A stretch of DNA of 64,000 nt from Callaeas wilsoni. Taxonomy: Eukaryota; Chordata; Aves; Passeriformes; Callaeidae. Numbering within the stretch: the stretch's first letter is position 1; each line of letters opens with the position of its first letter. This document shows, piece by piece, positions 46,301 to 57,813 of the stretch. The notes under the pieces were generated by a model. It searched no databases. It was not told the DNA's origin and was given only the letters and a program-made list of their open reading frames with translations. Where the stretch lies: positions 43,742 to 107,741 of the forward strand of contig VWPU01011807.1 in the NCBI GenBank assembly GCA_013398955.1, in the 5' to 3' direction. The translations under genes and the position numbers were made by a program.

Positions 46301-49300
46301 CCTTGGAGTTGGAATGTGACAGCATTTCAAACAATAGCAGCAGTACAAGGACACAGAGAAAGAAGCAGCTCCATTGCTTTTCCAAACAAGTGTCAAATAG
46401 AGAGGGAAATTTCCCCATGCCATTTGGCAACCATAGATGACATCATATGACACCATAACCGAGTCCGATTACAATTTAAAAACTAATGAAGAGCAAAGAA
46501 ACATATAATAAGCCTGTTACCTGGGATGGCACTAAGCCTGTTACCTGGGATGGCACTCAGCTTCTTGAGTGGCTTATTCAGACTCCTCAGTTATGAGATG
46601 CAATCTCTAAATCTGTCAGTGCACCCTAATCATTATGCAGAGGAAGTCCACGTTTTTACAGAAGTCAGATGATGAGAAACATGATGAAGTGTTCTATGCT
46701 ACAGAAAACTGCTTCAGTGACAGCACAAAGACTGTACTAATTTTATGATCTGTGGCTAGCAACCCCTGCTAAATTGTATCAAGGAACAAATATCAGATCC
46801 TGTCAATTGATGCAATATCCATTTTGTATCTCCCACAAAAAAAGTGTCACTGCATTGGATAGAATATGTGGAGGTTATTATGGAAACACAAGGGTTTATA
46901 AATAGGGAAATAACACACTCATCTTTCATTGTATTATTTTTGTAGACTTAAAAGTAATAAGAAATATGAGAAACTTAAGTAAAAAAAGAGCAAAGCCTGT
47001 TTCTTTCACTGAAATAATATTATTGTTTACAGTGTTACCCTGAAAGTTCTAGAGTACTTTTAACACTAAAGATGGTATCATGGGATCTGTTAGACAATGT
47101 GTACCTAAACCTAGCTGACTAACTTTCTAGGCTTTAATTTGCATTTTCTTTATACAGTATTTTTACATTTTATGCTAAATTACAGAATGCCTTTTGTTCA
47201 ACTGGAAATATTTTGATTTGAAGCATTAAGATGCTGATGACAATGAAGTTACTGCATCTTAAAAATTTGCCACCTGTCCATAAGATGAAGTGTAACTGAC
47301 AACGTGTTTGGACCTGCTGCTGTTGAAAAGGAAAAGGCATTACCTTACACCACACACAGATTTTGATTCTGAAGACAGCCTTGCATGAAATGCTAAGGCC
47401 ATGAAACACCTGCTAAGCCCATGTAGGGCTTTAATCTAACTGACTTCACTTTGCAATTGGGGCACATGATCTGTTACTGTTAGGTAACCTGTTAGGATGC
47501 AGTGACTCAGATTACTATCACATTAATGTACCCAAAATGTTCTCCTTCTTCCATGTCTGAAGGTCTTTGAGATGATATCACTATCAAGGGAACCACAACA
47601 GCCATGGAATTAGGTCACCCTCAAAACAGACTCACAGCCTATGCATGGCCAATACAATCAATCTACTGCAGCTGGATGATCAGCAACTGTGCAGCTGAGC
47701 TAACAAGTATTACAAGGTCATTTAGATATAATTTTCTTTCTATTATTCATAAGATTCAGTTTTTACAGTGATGTAGCCTCCAGTGGATTTTATAGCCACT
47801 CTACGAATACAGAATTGAAGCCTAGAAGCAAAGTTATTCAGCATTCAACCAGTGGCAGAGCCAGGAAAAAAGGTCAGTTTCTTCATGTCTAATTTATACT
47901 TAAGTGTCTTGATTTCATTGTTTAATCTCAACTGTATGCCTCTATTGCACGTGACTGAAACGTGCCTTCAATACACCAATAAGTACATCAGAACAGGTAG
48001 TTCATGCAAGATGCTACCATCAGAAACAAAATACCTGTACATATGAGGAGGAAGTTTTGGACTTTTCAAAGACCTCAGCAGAGGCAACCCGAGGCCACCA
48101 GACTAGAAACTTTCAGAGAAATACATAGCTGTAGCATTATAAAACTGGCAAAGGAGTTCAGTAACCCGCACTAGGTTAAATCGTTCTGACACAGTGGGAG
48201 TGATTCCACTAACTTCGGTGAAACTCGGATCAAGTAAAACAAGAGGATCAGGAACCTGGCATGATTATGTTTTTCTTGTTTGTTCTTGCAATGTTGCTTT
48301 ACCCCTGTAGCAACACTACCTGAAGATTTAACAGGCTTTCACAGTGCACTTGCAGGATTTATTTCACTGAATTCAATGTCCAGTATTTAACCCTGTCTCC
48401 ATCCTTCAGAGGGACAGTGCTCATGCACTATCTCCACAATGACCTTTATACTATTTTTTAATTTTTATAATTAGTGGAGCAAAAATAATTGTGTTCCTCA
48501 TTGTCCATTTCCCTCACTGATTATCACTACAAAGCTTTGAGAAGGAAGTTCTAAGTCCTGTTTCTTCTATTAGTTCTTCAGCAAAGCACTGTCTAATACA
48601 CATACAGTAACAGCAGCTATACTTGTCACAGCCAACAAAGTAACTGAATAAGGATGGCAAATTCATATAATCATAACTGACTTACAAGCATCAGTCCCAC
48701 TGGTTTCTATGGGTATCTGCTCCATAGTCATTTAAGAGCTTTGGAAATTCTGTTTGGAAATATTCTTTAAAATACTTTTTAGAAAAGAGAGGGGCTCTTC
48801 TCCTTAGAGCCTAAACATTGAAAAATTTCAAAGCTTGAAGTTTGAGCTTCTTTCAGCAGGATTATCCTTGGGAGGAAGGTTCACAGCATCATTCCACAAC
48901 CACTTCCAAGATGCCACAAAAATCAGTACCTATTTTAATGTGTTTATTCCCTTTATACACCAGCCATTCATACACCTCATCGCTGATGCACAGGGTGTCA
49001 TGTTTAATACAGAGATCAGCTATTACTTGGAGCTCTTCTCGGGTAAAAACCTGGGATACAGAATAAGTAAGGGACAATGCATTAATCACAGTATTTAAGG
49101 CATTCTTTGAAATTAAAGTGGTGTTAAAGCAGGACACTTACCTTGCCTATAGGGTTGTGTGGGGTATTTAAAATAATTGCTTTTGTTTTGGAATTAAATT
49201 TACTTGCAAGTTCATCAGGATCTAAGACCCAATCAGCACTAGATGCAGAGTTTCCATCATTTTTCTAAAAAAAAAAAACAAAACACAAAAAACCACAAAA

Positions 49301-52300
49301 ACCAAAACAAATTTATACATGACTTTAATATACGTTGCAGCCTAAAGAGAGCTGCTCAATTTATCACCCTCAAACACTTTCATAACCATATGTGACAACC
49401 TATCCAATCAGTCTTGCTCACCTGAGAGAAGGTAGTTCTAGGAACAGGCAGGGATGCTAAGAGCAAGGTAAGCTATTATGACAGTGGCTGTCCTCCCCTG
49501 GCCACTGTCTGTCTTAATGCCCCTGCAGGAATTGGTTTCCAGGATCTCGTTGCACACATGCTGATTATTACAGTGTGTAATGCAGAAAGCCCAGTCACAT
49601 GGCAGGAGAGTTTACAGCCTTGCCAGACAGTAGAGCAAGTGTGTGCTTTCTTCACTGAAAAGACTGATCACCACTGGAGATTCAAGGTCTTTTTCTCCTC
49701 CTTAAACTAATGAAAATGGCCAAAGAGTTAAAAATCTGCACTACTGAGTCTCTGGAGCTTACATACTACACAAAACAAGTGTCCCTGAGGTATTACAAAT
49801 GGTTAAGAAGTTTGGGCCAGTTGGTACAGAGAACACGGAGCACGGCCACACAACCCTTCTGACACCTGCAATGACTGGGAATGGGCCAGACCGAAACGAG
49901 GGTGTGAAACAGAAAATGCTTGGAGTTGCCCTGTCATTCGAAACATCCCTAGAAGGTGGGCATCCAGAGGAACAGTCTGACCTGCTCCCACTGCAGCCCT
50001 GGAGGTTTTGTCACTCTGTGTTGTTCTGATTTCATGATGTTCCTGCAACAGTCCTGCCCAAAGAGCCTCTCAGCCCTTCCCATGCAAGGCTGCCGGTTGC
50101 ACAAGGCACAGTTTGCATCCTTGCAAGAACAACCCTTGCAAGCTGTGGGCATAATGCCATCAGTAGCAATTTGACAATTAGCCCATAGGCTTTTTACAAT
50201 AAAGGAAACAGTAATTCTTGTACGTATAGCAAATACGTCTACTACATGATCAGTCCTTATTTAGCAAGCATATTTTGGAAAAGAAACTGTATTCTGTCAT
50301 TGTAGGAATTGCTGAAGGGATCAGGAACCAAATCCTTTGAAAACCAACTGACAGAGAAATTGCACTGATATGTGATCCCCCTTCCATAATATGCACTGAA
50401 AACCGAAGAAAGCAGTTTTAATCAGCTTTCAGAATGCACAAATTAAAGCAAATAAGAAACATTCTTGCACTCTCTCCAACACTAATAAAATATTCTATCT
50501 GGTTTGGATTATCTTTGTCTCAGGCTTGCACTACAGCAATCTATCTCATTTTTATGTAATTTGATACTGTGAAAAATTATACAGAAAAGCATCACATAGA
50601 AGGTATTCATCAAACTGCTCTGAATATGGATGAGAAACTTTATATAATTGGTAATTTTTAAAAAGTTACTCACACATCTTAGTGGGATGAAAACAGGCTT
50701 TGCACCCGCCATCTTTACCATTGGCTCATAACAGTCATAATATGGCTCTATTATTATTACCTGAAACGACAATCATCAGTATCAGAAACAAAGAGTTTAC
50801 CATGCATGATACCATCATGTTGTTACCTTTTCCTTGGTGGCATAACTTGATCATGTTTCTGGCATTCCAAGTTTAATGTTATAACATTGCAGAATATTCC
50901 TCCTTTTAGAGTATAACACAATCATGCCCTCAAGCTAAGTATGATAAGCACTACTCATTTTTGACAACACACACAGGCTGTTTTTCTATAGTTACACATT
51001 ACAACTACTGAGTTATAGTAATATGAATGTTTGAGTCCTACACACAAATTTAAGGTGCAAGGCAAAGATGCAAGGATGGGAAATAGCAATGGCCAATTAC
51101 TGAACCACACAGAGCTGCTCTAATTCTGCCCATGAAATTCCAAGATTTCCAAGTATCTAGAAATCTCAGAAGAACAGTTAAGTCCTCAAATTTTATCAGA
51201 CAAAAATTCTCAGGTAAAGAAAGAGGACAAACTCAAGAAAAACTGCATAGAGGCTAGACAATAGGAAAACAAAACAAACAAAAAAACCCACCAAAAGCAA
51301 AGGCTAATAGAACTATTCCAAACAAAAGAGAAGTGACTATCAGAGCAACAGAAAAGCAAGATGAGAATAAAATATACAAGTGAAACAAATAAAACACTGA
51401 AAGCAAAATACATGACAACACAAAAAGGTTTTGTCCACTGTGGATAGAAATATTCCTGTAAAATGACTTTTAATATCATTGTCAAAAAGGCAGACATCAG
51501 TAATAGTGAAGGGCCGAATCATCACAGCTAGTACAGTAAACTAACAAGCTTTTCTGCTACCTCTGCTGCTACCATGCAATGGCCCAAAACGGAACCTGAT
51601 ATACAATGGTTGCCCAAACACCAACAATTCTTTGTGCCACCCTCAGTTTTCTGTTGCAGACAACAGCCCACATATTTTATCAAATAAGAAATCAGTGTGT
51701 ATTGTGTCACCTAATAGTAACAGTGATCAAGAAACTGCCACAGATACCCTAAGTGTGAAAAAAGGTGTTTGTAAGGTGATGAGCAATAGGAAGACATCCA
51801 AAGGATAGTCTCCTAATCACAGCTTCTGAAACCATAAGTCAGATGTGCAACAGTAAAAAATCAAACCAATGAGGACAGAAAGAAGCCCCAACATTAACTT
51901 ATATTTAGAAGTAGACAAATAAGAAAAAGAGAAACATGCTCATGTCTATGAGTATATGTGAATATTTCCAGTAAAAACTTACTTCATCTCCCTCTTCAAT
52001 TAGCGCCTGTATTGTACTAAAGAGAGATCCATAAGCTCCCACAGTCACCAGGATATCTGTGAGAGGATCAATCTTTCTTCCACAAACTCTCTCGTAGACT
52101 TGAGACAAGGCTTTCACCAGTGATGGATGTCCCTGTTCAAAACAAAAAAAAAACGTAACTGATTGGAGTGTTCCTGACAATGTATAAAGCCTGTGTTTGG
52201 GCTTTTTTCCACATATATCAAACTATTACATTTTGAAATAGAAAAATACAACATTAGTCCTCAGCGTTAACGGCTGTTAACAGGTAGCAGGGTTTGAACT

Positions 52301-55300
52301 TTTTGCACACTAGGAAAGAAAAGTGTTTTCAATTTATTTGTATCTACTATGAAATCCTTTTTCTATCTGGTGCTTTTTAACTTCTTTCATATTATCACAT
52401 CTCAGAGTAGGTCCAGATAGCCTATAGCAGAGCTAGGACAAGAGACAGAAGGAGAGAAGGAAATACTCTGACACCAATTCACCCTCACCTCCTTTTGAGT
52501 CTCTTTCAGCTCCTTCTGTTTCCTCCCTTATCTTTCAACTAAAAGTATTTGGTGCAAGGAAAATCTTTTTATTGTATTTATATATTGCTGATAAACAGCA
52601 CTTGTGATCAAAGTATTTATTCATGTAGTCACCATCCCAAACCTCTGAGTACCATTCACCATTTGTGTCCCCTCAAGGGACAGGGCAGTTAACATACTCT
52701 TCTCAAAATGTGCAAAGAACAAGAGAACAAGCATGCAAGAAACACCATATACAACATGGAAATAAGAAGGCACAATTCTGTTTATTCAGGAAAACTGCAG
52801 GATTCCTACTTTAAAACTCTTTTTTCTTTTGAGATACCTGGTAGAAATAGAAAAGTCCTTGAGAAAATGCAACTATGTAACAAAAATCCTCTCACATATT
52901 GAACATTATACCTCAACATACAAGGCATTAAATCATGAACTCTTCTGTAAATAAAAACATTACCATAAATTAAGGCTTACAAATCATTGCTGATTCAAAT
53001 GGCAGCCATTTCTTGCCATGAGCCAGTCAGCAAGACAGGAATGCTGCAGCACCCAAGCCACATCAGGCCACTCTATGATCCTACAGTCATTGAGAGCTCA
53101 GAGTTTAGCTGAGACAATGGCTCAATTATCAGATGGATGGGCATAATTCGTTCTCATCTCTTCCACATGTGCTACCACAAGTACTTGTGCTCAAAAACTT
53201 TAGAAGTGCAGAAGTTTGTGGATGAAGTACAAAGGTTAAAGATGGGAATATTAGTAAAAATTCCTCTTTAATTACTATCTGCAGTATATCTGTCAACATT
53301 CATAATTATCATGGGAATTATCAAACCATTTGGATATAAAGAACAGTGACAGAAATAAATACTGAATAATTGCATGCATTAGGAAAATTATATTTATGCT
53401 TGATTTGCAAATAGTTTTACAGAATCAGTCTCTGAATATTTGTCAGATGGTAGACTTGCCCTGGTTTCAGCTTGAGATAGAGTTAATGTTCTTCTTAGTA
53501 GGTGCTAAAGTCTATTACAGTACTGCAGCCAGACAAGACCACAGTCCATGTTCTCTGTAACCTTTTCCACTGTGCCAAGGCTCCTCCAAAACCTTGTCTG
53601 CTTGGAGAGCAAAGGCTTTTCAGATACCTTATTGTGGGTGATGAACATACTAATGCTTAGCCCAGAAGTTCACTTAATTCAGGGTATCATTTGTGTGTAT
53701 CTAACATAAAATAATTGCTTTATTCTTTCAAGTCTACATAGAGAGAATTTTTTTGTTATGTGTGTGTATATTTATATGTATGTATACACATATGTATCTC
53801 ATACTTGCACAGACTCTTTGTACATAGCTAAAGGTCCCTGTTGATTCTGTGGCTTGACCTTAGACCCGCTGTGTCACCCTGGAGCTGCCCAGTGGCTTGA
53901 CCTTAGACCTGCTGTGTCACCCTGGAGCTGCCCAGTGATGACTGGGTTATGTCTGACTGTGGTTAGCATTGCTGACCTGTGGACTGACTTCCTGGCTTGA
54001 TCTCAGGTGAGCTGGGCTGCCTCAGCCAGTATCGCTGGGTGTGCCTTGCTCCCCGGGCCACAGCTGCCCAGACCTCCACTCTGCTCACTGTGAGAGCTTG
54101 TCCTTTAGGGAAGTGCTGGCTACTGCTGCTCCCCATCATTTCTAATGCATGCAGACTCTCAGAGAACAGGCAAAAGGCTAGGCTGGAATATGCACACAGT
54201 GATGCCACAACTACCAACACAGTTTCTGTCCTACTGGTCTATACAGTGCTTTTCTGCCCGTTGCAGAACATGGTCAGCTAGAAAAATACTTGATAGACTC
54301 CTTAGGGTCTTGTAGCAGCCTTCACACATGATTCTCATTTGAGCATTACAGTTTATCAGAAAACAGAAGACAGACAAACCAGACAAGGAAGTGGTCATAC
54401 TAAAACAGAAATAGTCCACTGGAATACCCTGCCTTGGGCAATGATAAATGCCACGTACACCCAGCTCAAGACAGAAACTCTACAAGCCAGCTTACGGAAA
54501 GGGTAATGAATATATTCCAGGGGCAAAAACTTCCTCTTTTCATCCGTTTCTAGTCCCCACTGAAACCTACTAAGTTCTGTGGGTGAATCTCTTCTTGATC
54601 CTAGAGGTGTTGTCTCAAGTGATACCAAGTATTTCTTTCGCATTCTCCCATTGTACTGTCTCATTCATGCTCCCACTGACCAAGGTCAGGGGAAAATGTA
54701 TAGCCTACACTCTTTAAACTGAATGAACTCCTCAGAGACAGACTATCCCAGACCTGCTCTACCATTTTGCTCTTGCTGAAAGGTTCTGCCTTGAAGAAGC
54801 CTACACAGAGGAAGTCCATTAGTAACAGATAAGGCTACTAGAGCAACTTAATTTGGGACATAAGACTATGATCTACAGATAAAACTAATTTAAAGTCAAT
54901 TTTTTTTCCCTGTGGCACATTTTCCACTGAACTTGGGTCCTGGAGTTCCACAATACTTACAAAGCCTCGGGTGTACTGGTTCAGTCTGTCAATTGCTGCT
55001 ACCTTTGCCAGCTCTTCTTTAACATAGCTGGGAGGGGATATATCAGGAAGGCCTTGACCGAGATTAACAATTGAGGGATCTGCTGCCACTTTTGTAAATT
55101 CAACCCTGGAGGGAAAAACATCTTAAAGTTAACATACCAGATAAGATTATCTTTTTATTCATTAGCATTAGAAGGCAAAACAAAAGTATTTCCGTTTGCC
55201 AAATTTACGGCAGTGGGAGCAGGTTTAAGTAGAGTGCTCACATGGAGAGCTGAGGGCTGAAATAATGGTGGAGTCAGAGGGCACCCAGGAAAAGGCTGAT

Positions 55301-57782
55301 GTTCTGCATCCACTTTACTGCCAGAAGTGTGCTCAGGTGTGCACATGCACAAACACACAGTTACTATGGATATAGGCAGAAATTGAATACCAGGCACATT
55401 AAATGTCTTAAAGGTTAAATTCAGTCAATTGAAGGTGTCATTTAAACTACACAGTCATCTCAGAGTGCTGTAATTTTTTAAAGTAATTTTAGGCAACAGA
55501 CTGTTTCAGGCTGCCTATCAACTGTTCCTAGTAGCCTGCAGAATCCTTGACCAATTTTTCCTTCCTCACTTCACAGGTCAGCTTTATATTTTACTCTTTC
55601 CTCCCTACTGAAATGTTAACAAGACTTAAAAAACAAAACAACCCTCCCCCCATCATAACCCTCCCCACATAGCATCACAGTTCTGTCAAAAATGAATACA
55701 AATTGCTAAAAATTAGCTTGAGGCTGAATAATTAAAACACCTTGTGTATATGTACACACAATTAATGCAGTACATACATACAATTGATGTAAGCCCAAAA
55801 TAGTGTTTTCACCAACTAAGAAAAATTTCATATTTATCAGTGATGGCACTATTGCTTTAAGACCAGTTTAATACCTAGAAAAAGATGTATTAAAAATAAT
55901 GAGCTAAATTATAAAACAAGTATAATGGCTTAAAAAAAAAATCGGACTTGTTTGGTAAACACAAATCATGTGTAATTGAAATACATTACTCAACAGAATT
56001 AACATTTAAATTTGAAAATCAGCTCTACTATCATGCCCATGAGTTATACTTGTCTTACATGGTTTAATAGATGAAGAGAAGCCCAAGCCTAATAGTTAAA
56101 GCTCAAAAATAACAATTAATCATACGTTTAATTGAATTTAATTCGCTGCTTCTAAACAGGTGCCAAATATATTCCAGCAGAGATAGCAACTGCCATGTAC
56201 CTTATTATTGGCAATTATTATCTTTTTGGAAAGAAAATACATCAGCCAAGGACATTTTCTGAAATTTGCAGATATTTTCCTCTTACTTACCACACATTGC
56301 TATCAAGGCCTTCAATTCGTCTTGTGTTTTTGTGTCTGAAAGGCATTGTCTGCAAGATCAAAATATACAGACAGAAGGGTTTTGTTAAGAAAGACAAAGT
56401 ATGATATTGTTGGATTCAGCATGAAAACCCTCATTCATGCTTTCCCAAATATACCATTGCCAGCTGAATTCAGTAGTTACACAAAATTATAGACATGTTC
56501 TTTCATTAAAGCTTCCATAAGAGCTTGAATTCAGACTAACAAGAAAATACACAAAAACGTCCTAAATTCTCATTCATCATTATCTAAATCCTCTAAACTT
56601 TCAGGAAGGGTGGAGGAAGGGCATAATTTAGCTCAATAGCTTTAAAAGATGACCTTGAAAGAAAAAAAATGGTGTACATACTTTCTTTTTCTTTTCTATG
56701 ATATGCTAACATCTTAAAGACTATGCTATTTCTAGTCCAATTCCTGCTCAATCCAGTTTGGAAAGTATGCATTTGCAATGTAATTTTATTTGTTAAATTG
56801 ATGGGTAAGAAGAAAATAGCAAAGACATTTCCTATTTTCATTCAGATTTTTTAAACTTTGAAGTATCTACCTTAGAGCACAGCAAAACCACATCAGAACA
56901 GCTTTTGCTGTATATTCAGACCTTAAATTAAGGTATTGGAAGACTTCTGTAAAATAGGTTTGTAATGACTACTCTATATAGAAGCAGAAAAAAACTGATA
57001 GCTGTGATATTTTTAAGCTAAAAATGGAAAGGAAGTTAGGGAAAAGAAAACAAAATTTATTTCTATGTGCAAACAAAAAAAGGTGCAAGTTCATATCTAT
57101 ATTTGCAAACTAGCTTGATACAAAAAAAAAAAAAAACAACAGAAATTACATAGTCCCTCAGCACTCCAGACACTCCTGTTTCTTTGAGTCAAGCTACTGA
57201 TTTTTAGTTACTTTTACCACTGCCAGCTATTGATATTACCAGAAAGATTCAAAAACCATATTCTAGCCACCATAGTGTGAGACAAAAATGTCTGCATTAC
57301 CATTACACTCAAGTTTCAACTTTGAATCCATGGAAATGAGTGCTAGTAGACAGAGTATGCAGCAGGTCCATGCTTGCACTCGTGCTGCTTACAGTAGTGA
57401 AGCCATCTCATACAATGTGATATGAAGAGTGGGAAGCTATAAAATTAAACAGACACTTCTCTGCTCCTATGTCTTCTCAAAAGATCTGATTCTGACCTCA
57501 TCTGTGTGACATGAACACCAGAGGAATCAAACACAGGACACCTTTTATTTGTCCTCAGGAAGAAAACCTTTAAGATAACTAGACAGGTCAAGTCAGATTT
57601 CTTAATACAGAACAAGAGGGAGTTAAGGGAGAGTCCTGACTAGGTAATCTGTACTGCATTTATTCAAAAACACACATAGTGTTTAGGAGATTAATCCAAT
57701 TTTACAGTGTATGTTTTGGTAAATATGATTAATGTTTGGCTGTACTTTAAAAATACAAACAACACAGGTACTATTTACACTA

Positions 57783-57813
<31 letters not shown>

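Larger units (their letters stand above)
52133..54960 (-). other. KYAT3 intron with LTR fragment and 43-bp duplication
   Basis: 2.8 kb. Holds the LTR start-like fragment at 53460-53535, an AT/GT-alternating stretch (53758-53800) and the 43-bp tandem repeat (53849-53934). Confidence 0.85.

Noticed and set aside
49799..50174. Overlapping open frames on both strands in a KYAT3 intron
   Set aside because: Simply a GC-richer stretch; no protein family or splice signals.
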